Shown here: piece by piece, positions 1 to 5,262 of the stretch
Position numbering within the stretch: the stretch's first letter is position 1
Layout: every line of letters starts with the position of its first letter
Origin: an uncultured Eubacteriales bacterium
Lineage (GTDB): Bacteria; Bacillota; Clostridia; Oscillospirales; Oscillospiraceae
DNA length: 5,262 bases
NCBI GenBank assembly: GCA_900549495.1
Contig: UROL01000145.1
Location: 1 to 5,262 of the forward strand
Direction of reading: 5' to 3'
Notes under the pieces: generated by a model
Told to the model about the DNA's origin: nothing
The model's input: only the letters and a program-made list of their open reading frames with translations
Databases searched by the model: none
Position numbers and translations under genes: made by a program

Positions 1-44
1 CACAAGGCTATTCGTCGGCAGCGTCAGATGTGTATAAGAGACAG
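1..44 (+). other. Nextera P5-side library adapter (artifact)
   Basis: This is synthetic sequence, not genome. Positions 26-44 are the 19-base Tn5 mosaic end AGATGTGTATAAGAGACAG, preceded at 12-25 by TCGTCGGCAGCGTC; together they form the Illumina Nextera read-1 transposon adapter. Bases 4-11 (AAGGCTAT) sit exactly where the 8-base i5 index belongs and match, from memory, Nextera index S520. Bases 1-3 (CAC) fit the end of the P5 arm. Genomic sequence begins at 45. A reading frame opening at 28 translates the mosaic end as MCIRDR, a familiar contamination signature, and is not a gene. Confidence 0.98.
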
Positions 45-200
45 GGGCTATACTATACAACGTATCGTCCAAAAGGCGCAAGGTTGCGGGCGATTTTCAT
101 CGCCCCTACGAAGCTCGGGTAATTTTACCGGGTATTGTGCAACGTACCGCCCGGAAACGGCAATGTTTCGGGCGGTGGTTGGTTCTGGATATTTTGCACC
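45..200. repeat. Gene-free stretch with REP-like GC-rich palindromes
   Basis: No credible gene is seen here. Three inverted repeats lie close together. The first is GGGCGAT (88-94) with ATCGCCC (99-105) around a 4-base loop. The second is a weaker GGTAA/TTACC stem (118-122 with 125-129), whose 2-base spacer makes it doubtful as a hairpin. The third is ACCGCCC (146-152) with GGGCGGT (170-176), continued inward by GAAAC (154-158) with GTTTC (165-169), making 12 pairs with one bulged G. A diverged direct repeat links the two flanks: ACAACGTATCGTCC (57-70) and GCAACGTACCGCCC (139-152) agree at 11 of 14 bases. None of the stems is followed by a T run, so they do not look like terminators. Palindromes of this kind are common dispersed intergenic elements in gut Clostridia, in my recollection. 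Calling it a genomic repeat is inference, because only one locus is visible. Confidence 0.5.
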
Positions 201-201
201 C

Positions 202-230
202 TTGACAAATTCCCCAAAATGGAGTATACT
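202..230 (+). promoter_or_regulatory. Sigma-A promoter of queT
   Basis: A perfect -35 box TTGACA (202-207) and a -10 box TATACT (225-230, five of six consensus bases) are separated by exactly 17 bases, the optimal spacing for the housekeeping sigma factor. Transcription would start near 236-238, giving a leader of about 140 nt before the queT start codon. The surrounding sequence is AT-richer than the coding regions. No operator or extended -10 TG is evident, so control is more likely exerted in the leader than at initiation. Confidence 0.88.
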
Positions 231-236
231 CCCAGC

Positions 237-342
237 ATAACTTCATAGGACAGTTCGTGACCATCCTGTCGGTAAACAAAACTAGGATTTTGATTGTATC
301 AGGTGGGCGCATTTTGCGCCCATTTGTTTTGTCGTGGTCACG
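237..342 (+). ncRNA. Structured queT leader, candidate preQ1 riboswitch
   Basis: The transcribed leader can form a compact set of helices. A hairpin GACAG/CUGUC (249-253 with 266-270) carries a 12-nt loop. A helix ACAAAAC/GUUUUGU (276-282 with 326-332) encloses two small hairpins, UGAU/AUCA (291-294 with 298-301) and UGGGCGCA/UGCGCCCA (304-311 with 315-322). Loop bases CGUGACCA (256-263) are perfectly complementary to UGGUCACG (335-342), which would close a pseudoknot of the hairpin-loop-to-outside type. It is established that queT genes in Firmicutes are often controlled by preQ1 riboswitches, and that the larger class III, known from Faecalibacterium relatives, uses such a pseudoknot with an inserted helical region. 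Assignment to class III is inference from gene context, size and fold. I cannot confirm the binding-pocket bases from memory, so a different or variant ligand class remains possible. Confidence 0.6.
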
Positions 343-361
343 CCTGCCGTGACCATTTTTT
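335..361 (+). terminator. Intrinsic terminator in queT leader (attenuator)
   Basis: TGGTCACG (335-342) and CGTGACCA (348-355) form a perfect 8-bp stem with the 5-nt loop CCTGC, followed directly by six T residues (356-361): a standard Rho-independent terminator on the plus strand. It lies between the promoter and the queT ribosome binding site, so it would stop transcription before the gene. The left arm can instead pair with an identical upstream copy of CGTGACCA at 256-263, so the terminator and that long-range pairing exclude each other. This is what a transcription-attenuating riboswitch needs. Confidence 0.8.
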
Positions 362-366
362 ATTGT

Positions 367-372
367 AAGGAG
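367..372 (+). promoter_or_regulatory. queT ribosome binding site in a small hairpin loop
   Basis: AAGGAG lies 6 nt before the ATG at 379, an ideal spacing, and decides that start over the in-frame upstream ATG at 334. It is bracketed by UAUUGU (361-366) and ACAAUA (374-379), which form a weak 6-bp, mostly A-U stem with AAGGAGA in the loop. The stem includes the first base of the start codon. Confidence 0.85.
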
Positions 373-378
373 AACAAT

Positions 379-903
379 ATGAAAAACACATCCAAAACCA
401 CTCGCATCATCACCCAGGCAGCGGTGATTGCGGCGCTGAATACCGTACTGACCTATGCCCAGTATTTTCTCTGGCCGGAATCCACCAGTATGGCAATCCA
501 GGTGCGTATCAGCGAGGCCATGCTGGTGCTGGCATTCCTCACCCCAGCTGCCGTGCCGGGCTTGACCATTGGCTGCCTGCTGTTCAATCTGACCTATGCC
601 GGTACCTTGCCTCTGGATTGGCTGGTGGGCACTTTGGCCACCTTCCTGGCGGCCCAGGGAATGTGGATGACCCGGAAAATTACCGTGAAGGGCTATCCCC
701 TGGTGGGGCTGCTGCTGCCCGCTGTGACCAACGGCTTGCTGGTGGGCTGGGAGCTGACCTATTATATCGGGGAGGCCAGCTTCTGGTATAACGCCCTGTT
801 TGTGGCACTGGGAGAGCTGATTGCCCTGCTGGTGGTGGGCACCATCCTGTTCTATGCGCTGAAAAGCCGAAAGCTGGACGAAAAGCTGATGAAAATTGAA
901 TAA
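379..903 (+). CDS. queT: QueT family queuosine-precursor transporter (ECF S component)
   Basis: This 174-residue integral membrane protein resembles QueT, the substrate-binding (S) subunit of an energy-coupling factor transporter that imports a queuosine precursor such as preQ1 or preQ0 for tRNA modification. It would use the shared EcfA/EcfA'/EcfT module, which is not in this window. After a short basic N-terminus there are about six hydrophobic segments, at roughly residues 10-30, 45-60, 61-76, 79-97, 106-125 and 136-161, and a charged tail (KSRKLDEKLMKIE). The block QVRISEAM at residues 41-48, just before the second segment, is the recognisable family motif. The length is typical of the family. 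ATG at 379 is chosen because AAGGAG sits 6 nt upstream; the longer in-frame start at 334 would lie inside the terminator and has no ribosome binding site. Expression is probably controlled by the leader. The family call is confident; the exact substrate is inferred. Confidence 0.88.
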   Translation: MKNTSKTTRIITQAAVIAALNTVLTYAQYFLWPESTSMAIQVRISEAMLVLAFLTPAAVPGLTIGCLLFNLTYAGTLPLDWLVGTLATFLAAQGMWMTRKITVKGYPLVGLLLPAVTNGLLVGWELTYYIGEASFWYNALFVALGELIALLVVGTILFYALKSRKLDEKLMKIE

Positions 904-950
904 CCCAAAAAGAGGAGGTACGCCACACCGGCATACCTCCTCTTTTTGGG
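904..950. terminator. Bidirectional terminator between queT and purL
   Basis: CCCAAAAAGAGGAGGTA (904-920) and its exact complement at 934-950 make a perfect 17-bp stem. The 13-nt apical region 921-933 contains a further GCC/GGC pairing (922-924 with 930-932). The A5 tract in the left arm and T5 tract in the right arm make it symmetric, so either strand gives a GC-rich hairpin ending in U residues. It begins immediately after the queT stop codon and ends 9 nt before the purL stop, serving both convergent genes. Confidence 0.9.
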
Positions 951-959
951 GCTTATGGA

Positions 960-3900
960 TTACTTAAAATATTTCACGGCATTCTGGAACAGGTGAATGT
1001 CATATTCCCCGGGGACGTTGCGATACAGGCTCTTGCCAATGCGCTCGCTGTGCCCCATCTTGCCCAGCACACGGCCGTCGGGGGAGGTGATGCCCTCGAT
1101 GGCGAATACAGAGCCGTTGGGGTTGTATTCGGTGTCCATGGTGGGATTGCCCGCCAGGTCAACATACTGGGTGGCAATCTGCCCATTGGCTGCCAGCTGC
1201 TGCACCAGCTCGTCACTGGCGTAGAACCGGCCCTCGCCGTGGGAAATGGGCACGGTGCAAATGCTGCCAACGGCGGCATCGGACAGCCAGGGGGACTTGT
1301 TGGAGCAGATACGGGTGCGAACCATCTTGGACTGGTGGCGACCGATGATGTTGTAGGTCAGGGTGGGGCAGGTGCTGTCGGTGTCAATAATCTTGCCGAA
1401 GGGCACCAGACCCAGCTTAATCAGCGCCTGGAAGCCGTTGCAGATGCCCAGCATCAGGCCGTCCCGGTTTTCCAGCAGCGCCGCCACCTGCTCCCGGATG
1501 GCAGGATTGCGGAAGAAAGCGGTGATGAACTTGGCGGAGCCGTCCGGCTCGTCGCCGCCGGAGAAGCCGCCGGGCAGGAAAATCATCTGGGCGGAGGCTG
1601 CCTTCCTGGCGAATTCCTCGGCGCTGCGCTGTACATCGGTGGAGGTCAGGTTGCGAATGACGGCAATCTCTGCCTCCGCACCGGCATCCATCATGGCCCG
1701 GGCGGAGTCATATTCGCAGTTGGTGCCGGGGAACACGGGAATCAGCACCTTGGGCCGTGCGGACTTGATGGCAGGGGCGGGATAGCCGGTGGCCTCATAG
1801 CAGAAGGCGGGAATTTCAGTGGTGTTCTCCGTAACCTTGGTGGGATACACGTCTGCCAGGGTACTTTCGTTCAGGCTCCGCAGCTCTTCAATGGAAGCCT
1901 CGTCCTGCCCCAGCCGGATAACCGGGGCCTGGGTGGTGTAGCCAATCTTCACGACACCGGGGAGGAACACGTCGCCGTCTAGCTCGGCAATCAGACAACC
2001 GGCCCCCTGGGTGTACCAGTCGGAGAAGTTTTCACCGGTGAAGCCAATCTCGTTGCCGAAGCTCATCTTCATCACAGCCTCGGCGGCACCGTTTTCCACA
2101 GCCCAGGCGGCGCAGACCTTGCCCTGGTGATGCAGGCCCAGGAAGGTATCCCAGCTGGCCTTGATGGCCTCCTGGGTGCCGTCGGTGGGGGCAATCAGGT
2201 AGACAGGATGGTTGGGAGCCTTAAATTCGGGGGAGAGCACCTTAGAAGCATCCACCGGCGCAATGGCAAAGGAAATCACCGTGGGGGGCACATCCCGATC
2301 CAGGAAGGAGCCGCTCATGGAGTCCTTGCCGCCAATGGCAGCGGCCCCCAGCTCCAGCTGGGCATCCAGAGCGCCCAGCAGGGCGGCAAAGGGCTTACCC
2401 CAGCGCTGGGGTTCGTCTCTCAGCTTCTCGAAGAACTCTTGCAATGTCAAATAGGCATTGTGGTAATCTGCACCGGCAGCCACCAGCTTTGCCATGGAAT
2501 TGTAAACGGCATCATGGGCACCCACGTAGGGGTCGATGCTCAGCCGGTCAGGGTCGCAGCCCCAGGTCATAACGCTGGCCTGGGTGGTGTGCTGACCGGG
2601 CAGCACCGGGAACAGGGCTGCCATGGCCTGGGCCGGTGTGGTCTGGGTTCTGCCGCCGAAGGGCATCAGAACGGAACCGGCTCCGATGGAGCCGTCAAAG
2701 CGCTCGGTAAGGCCCCGGCGGCTGGCGGTTTTCAGGCTGGAAGCCATTTCCCGCAGGGAGGAGAACAGGGGGGCATCCAGCTGCTGCCGCTGCTTGGCGG
2801 CAACCTCTACGCTGGTGTGCTTGACGGCACCGTTGGTATCCAGGAAAGCACGGCTCAGGTTTGCAATCTCGTTGCCCTTCCACTGCATGACCATCCGCTC
2901 TTCCTCGGTGACCACAGCCACCCGATAGGCTTCCAGGTTTTCTGCCTGGGCAGCGGCGATGAAGGCATCGGCATCGGCGGGGTCTACCACCACTGCCATA
3001 CGCTCCTGGGATTCGGAAATTGCCAGCTCGGTGCCGTCCAGACCCTCGTATTTCTTCCGCACGGCATCCAGGTCAATCCGCAGACCGGCGGCCAGCTCGC
3101 CAATGGCAACGGACACGCCGCCGGCACCAAAGTCGTTGCAGCGCTTAATCAGCCGGGTGACCTGGCCGTTCCGGAACAGACGCTGAATCTTCCGCTCCTC
3201 GGGGGCGTTGCCCTTTTGCACCTCGGAGGCCATGGTTTGCAGGGACTTCATGTTGTGGCTCTTGGAGGAGCCGGTGGCACCGCCAATGCCGTCACGACCG
3301 GTGCGGCCACCCAGCAGGATAATCACATCCCCGGGGGCAGGAACCTCCCGGCGCACGTTGGAGGCGGGGGCAGCGGCAACCACAGCGCCGCATTCCAGCC
3401 GCTTGGCGATATAGCCCTCGTGGTACATTTCCGCCACGTGGCCGGTGGCAAGGCCAATCTGGTTGCCATAGGAGGAGTAACCGGCAGCAGCAGTGGTTGC
3501 CAGCTTCCGCTGGGGCAGCTTGCCCTTGACGGTGTCCTTCAGGCTGACCCGGGGATCGCCGCCGCCGGTGACACGCATGGCCTGGTGCACATAAGCGCGC
3601 CCGGACAGGGGGTCACGGATGCAGCCGCCGATGCAGGTGGCTGCGCCGCCGAAGGGCTCAATTTCCGTGGGATGGTTGTGGGTTTCATTCTTGAACATCA
3701 GCAGCCAGTCCTCTTGACTGCCGTCGATGGTGGTGGGCACATGGATGGAGCAGGCGTTGATCTCCTCGCTCTCGTCCAGCTCCGGCAGCAGCCCCCGCTT
3801 TTTCAGGGTCTTGGTGCCGATGGTGGCAATGTCCATCAGGGTCTGGGGACGGGCGGCAGCCTTCTCAGCGCCGTAGACCTCCACCCGGGCATCCAGATAG

Positions 3901-4646
3901 CGCTGGTAGGCGGCCTTTACCGCCTCGTCCTGAATGTGGGCTGCGTCAATGTGGGTGGAGAAGGTGGTGTGGCGGCAGTGGTCAGACCAATAGGTATCCA
4001 CCACCCGCACCTCGGTGATGGTGGGGTCCCGGTGCTCCTGGTCCCGGAAATAGGCTTGCAGGAACCGCAGGTCGTCCAAATCCATGGCAAGCCCCAGCTT
4101 GTCCAGCAGCTTTTGCAGGGCGGCATCCTTCATTTTGATGAAGCCCTTCACCGTCTCCACGGTTTCCGGGGCGGCATATTCCACCTTCAGGGTTTCCGGC
4201 TTTTCCAGAGAGGCTTCCCGTGCCTCCACTGCATTGATGACGTAGTGCTTGATGGCCTCCACGTCCTTTTTGGTCAGCTTTCCGTACAGGGCATACACCT
4301 TGGCGCTGCGGACAGTGGGGCGCTCCCCCTGGCTTTGCAGCTGAATGCACTGGGCGGCGGAGTCGGCTCTCTGGTCAAACTGACCGGGCAGGGACTCCAC
4401 GGCAAACACCACATTGGCATCACTCAGGTCAGCCTCGGCGGAAACATAATCCAGCTGGGGCTCGGAGAATACGGTGGTGCGGGCATAGTCAAACAGGGCT
4501 TCGTCGATGTTTTCCACATCGTAGCGGTTGAAAATGCGGACATTTTCCAGCTTCTTGATGCCCAGGAAGGAGCGGCAGTCGCTGAGCAGTCCTGCTGCCT
4601 CGGGGGCGAGGCCGGGCTTCTTTTCCACAAATACGCGGTATACCAT
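960..4646 (-). CDS. purL: Phosphoribosylformylglycinamidine synthase, single-chain form with fused glutaminase
   Basis: This cytoplasmic enzyme carries out step four of de novo purine synthesis: FGAR + ATP + glutamine gives FGAM. The 1228 residues match the long clostridial form (clade II), which joins PurS-like, PurL and PurQ functions in one chain. Residues 1-80 or so form the PurS-like N-terminal domain. YWSDHCRHTTF (219-229) marks the linker region. The synthetase core carries KNETHNHP (319-326), GGGDP (361-365), GGRTGRDGIGG (446-456), DFGAGGVSVAIGEL (505-518) and GGKDSMSGSF (772-781). The class I glutaminase starts near 965, with PGGFSGGDE (1025-1033), nucleophile Cys1069 in GICNGFQA, and His1199/Glu1201 in GHSER completing the triad. 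The frame is intact and all key residues are present. ATG at 4646 is chosen because GGGAGG (4657-4662) precedes it by 10 nt; an in-frame TTG at 4664 would overlap that site. It follows purD by 18 nt and is presumably last in the operon. Confidence 0.97.
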   Translation of the reverse strand: MVYRVFVEKKPGLAPEAAGLLSDCRSFLGIKKLENVRIFNRYDVENIDEALFDYARTTVFSEPQLDYVSAEADLSDANVVFAVESLPGQFDQRADSAAQCIQLQSQGERPTVRSAKVYALYGKLTKKDVEAIKHYVINAVEAREASLEKPETLKVEYAAPETVETVKGFIKMKDAALQKLLDKLGLAMDLDDLRFLQAYFRDQEHRDPTITEVRVVDTYWSDHCRHTTFSTHIDAAHIQDEAVKAAYQRYLDARVEVYGAEKAAARPQTLMDIATIGTKTLKKRGLLPELDESEEINACSIHVPTTIDGSQEDWLLMFKNETHNHPTEIEPFGGAATCIGGCIRDPLSGRAYVHQAMRVTGGGDPRVSLKDTVKGKLPQRKLATTAAAGYSSYGNQIGLATGHVAEMYHEGYIAKRLECGAVVAAAPASNVRREVPAPGDVIILLGGRTGRDGIGGATGSSKSHNMKSLQTMASEVQKGNAPEERKIQRLFRNGQVTRLIKRCNDFGAGGVSVAIGELAAGLRIDLDAVRKKYEGLDGTELAISESQERMAVVVDPADADAFIAAAQAENLEAYRVAVVTEEERMVMQWKGNEIANLSRAFLDTNGAVKHTSVEVAAKQRQQLDAPLFSSLREMASSLKTASRRGLTERFDGSIGAGSVLMPFGGRTQTTPAQAMAALFPVLPGQHTTQASVMTWGCDPDRLSIDPYVGAHDAVYNSMAKLVAAGADYHNAYLTLQEFFEKLRDEPQRWGKPFAALLGALDAQLELGAAAIGGKDSMSGSFLDRDVPPTVISFAIAPVDASKVLSPEFKAPNHPVYLIAPTDGTQEAIKASWDTFLGLHHQGKVCAAWAVENGAAEAVMKMSFGNEIGFTGENFSDWYTQGAGCLIAELDGDVFLPGVVKIGYTTQAPVIRLGQDEASIEELRSLNESTLADVYPTKVTENTTEIPAFCYEATGYPAPAIKSARPKVLIPVFPGTNCEYDSARAMMDAGAEAEIAVIRNLTSTDVQRSAEEFARKAASAQMIFLPGGFSGGDEPDGSAKFITAFFRNPAIREQVAALLENRDGLMLGICNGFQALIKLGLVPFGKIIDTDSTCPTLTYNIIGRHQSKMVRTRICSNKSPWLSDAAVGSICTVPISHGEGRFYASDELVQQLAANGQIATQYVDLAGNPTMDTEYNPNGSVFAIEGITSPDGRVLGKMGHSERIGKSLYRNVPGEYDIHLFQNAVKYFK

Positions 4647-4656
4647 TTTCGTTTTT

Positions 4657-4662
4657 CCTCCC
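4657..4662 (-). promoter_or_regulatory. purL ribosome binding site
   Basis: Read on the minus strand this is GGGAGG, 10 nt before the ATG at 4646 and a few bases past the purD stop codon. The spacer (AAAAACGAAA) is slightly long and A-rich. The site argues against the TTG at 4662-4664 as the purL start, because that codon would begin at the upstream edge of the Shine-Dalgarno site. Confidence 0.8.
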
Positions 4663-4664
4663 AA

Positions 4665-5224
4665 TCAGTTGGATGCTTGCAGGGCACGCTGCCCAATGTC
4701 AGAGCGGCGATAGGCGTTTTCAAACTGCACCCCATCGCTGAGCCGGTAGGCATCCCGGATGGCTTCGGCCAGACTGTCGGCCACGGCAGTGGTGCCGGTG
4801 ACCCGCCCGCCGGAGGTGAGCAGCTTCCCATCTTGCAGTTTTGCACCCGCCACATAGGTGTGGGCGGCAGCCTCCGGGGTCATGGTAATGGGGAAACCCT
4901 TTTCGTAGTGAACCGGGTAGCCCTTGGAGGCAAGAATCACGCAGCAAGCGTATTTATCGGCAAATTTTACTTCGGTTTCAGCAAGGGTAGCGTTGGTGGT
5001 GGCCTGCATAATGGTGAGCAAATCGCTTTCCAGCAGGGGCAGCACCACCTGGGTTTCCGGGTCGCCGAAGCGGCAGTTGTATTCAATCACCTTGGGGCCG
5101 TTGGGGGTGAGCATCAGGCCGAAATACAGGCATCCGGTGAAGCTGCGTCCCTCGGCGTTCATGGCAGCAATGGTGGGGAGGAAGATTTCCTCCATGCACT
5201 GCTGGGCAATGGCGGGGGTGTAGT
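4665..5224 (-). CDS. purD: Phosphoribosylamine-glycine ligase, C-terminal part, cut by contig end
   Basis: GAR synthetase performs step two of purine synthesis, joining glycine to phosphoribosylamine with ATP to give GAR. Only the last 185 residues or so are present; the family is usually about 420-430 long, so the N-terminal half is missing. The frame runs open into the adapter at 5225 and begins YTPAIAQQCMEEIF, which fits the middle of the ATP-grasp domain. The ATG at 5193-5195 is therefore internal and not the start. The signature RFGDPETQ is at 5049-5072, preceded by KVIEYNC, whose Glu and Asn fit the metal-binding positions of the ATP-grasp fold. The C-terminal region shows ILASKGYP and SGGRVTGTTA, usual for PurD. 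The TGA stop at 4665-4667 is 18 nt before purL, so the two are almost certainly cotranscribed. The truncation is technical (library end), not a pseudogene. Confidence 0.95.
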
Positions 5225-5262
5225 CTGTCTCTTATACACATCTCCGAGCCCACGAGACCGAG
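5225..5262 (-). other. Nextera P7-side library adapter (artifact)
   Basis: Positions 5225-5243 are CTGTCTCTTATACACATCT, the Tn5 mosaic end in reverse complement, followed by CCGAGCCCACGAGAC (5244-5258), the Nextera read-2 adapter. The last four bases (CGAG) fall at the start of the i7 index and fit, from memory, N710 (CGAGGCTG). This is library sequence, and genome ends at 5224. The 19-bp perfect inverted repeat with 26-44 is made by the two mosaic ends and does not mark a natural transposon. Confidence 0.98.

Noticed and set aside
146..176. Palindrome at 146-176 as a terminator of an upstream gene
   Set aside because: No T run follows on either strand and no coding end is visible upstream within the insert, so a repeat-type palindrome is the better reading.
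106..312. 68-codon minus-strand frame across the queT promoter and leader
   Set aside because: It lies opposite a near-consensus promoter and structured leader, has no ribosome binding site, and its translation matches no family I know.
334..378. Upstream in-frame ATG giving a 189-residue QueT
   Set aside because: This ATG lies within or next to the terminator hairpin and has no Shine-Dalgarno. The extra 15 residues are untypical, and the ATG at 379 has AAGGAG at ideal spacing.
993..1982. 329-codon open frame on the plus strand, antisense to purL
   Set aside because: It is a shadow of the GC-rich purL coding strand: glycine- and alanine-rich translation, no ribosome binding site, no recognisable domain. 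purL on the other strand is certain.
4647..4664. TTG start at 4664 giving a 1234-residue PurL
   Set aside because: It would place the start at the edge of the GGGAGG ribosome binding site. The ATG at 4646 gives the usual N-terminus (MVYRVFVEKK).
4424..4855. 143-codon minus-strand frame bridging the purD/purL junction
   Set aside because: It overlaps both real genes in another frame. Its Pro/Ser/Ala-rich translation shows no family motif, while purD and purL have clear motifs in their frames.
5193..5195. ATG at 5195 as the start of a short, 176-residue PurD-like protein
   Set aside because: The frame stays open upstream to the adapter and encodes PurD-like residues (YTPAIAQQC). The gene is cut by the library end and is not a short variant.
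26..5243. A 19-bp perfect inverted repeat bounding the whole window, as in a 5.2-kb transposon
   Set aside because: The repeats are the engineered Tn5 mosaic ends of Nextera adapters, with adapter arms and index bases outside them. No transposase gene lies inside.

Overview
The window is an assembled piece of bacterial DNA, roughly 55-60% GC by eye, with strong Shine-Dalgarno sites. It most resembles a gut Clostridia bacterium of the Oscillospiraceae/Ruminococcaceae (Faecalibacterium-like) type. This rests on the one-chain clostridial form of PurL, the purD-purL order, a QueT transporter gene with a structured leader, and GC-rich palindromes between genes. The taxonomic call is an inference from protein style, not from a search.

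Both ends are synthetic. Positions 1-44 and 5225-5262 are Nextera (Tn5 tagmentation) library adapters, including one complete and one partial sample index. The biological insert is therefore 45-5224 (5180 bp), and the right edge cuts a gene for technical reasons.

Layout of the insert: 45-200 is a gene-free stretch with GC-rich palindromes that look like a REP-type repeat. A near-consensus sigma-A promoter at 202-230 starts a leader of about 140 nt. The leader holds a folded, probably riboswitch-type domain, then an intrinsic terminator (335-361), a strong ribosome binding site and queT (379-903), a membrane protein for uptake of queuosine precursors. A 17-bp bidirectional terminator (904-950) separates queT from genes converging on the minus strand. 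These are purL (960-4646) and, 18 nt upstream of it, the 3' part of purD (4665-5224, cut by the adapter). They encode the GAR synthetase and FGAM synthetase steps of de novo IMP synthesis and look like the last genes of a longer purine operon.

The two transcription units are convergent and independent. The coding genes are ordinary housekeeping genes, and I do not see a new multi-gene system. The part most worth study is the queT leader. An 8-nt sequence (CGTGACCA) occurs twice, at 256-263 and 348-355, and both copies are perfectly complementary to the single segment 335-342. This is the layout of a terminator/antiterminator switch, probably governed by a preQ1-type ligand.
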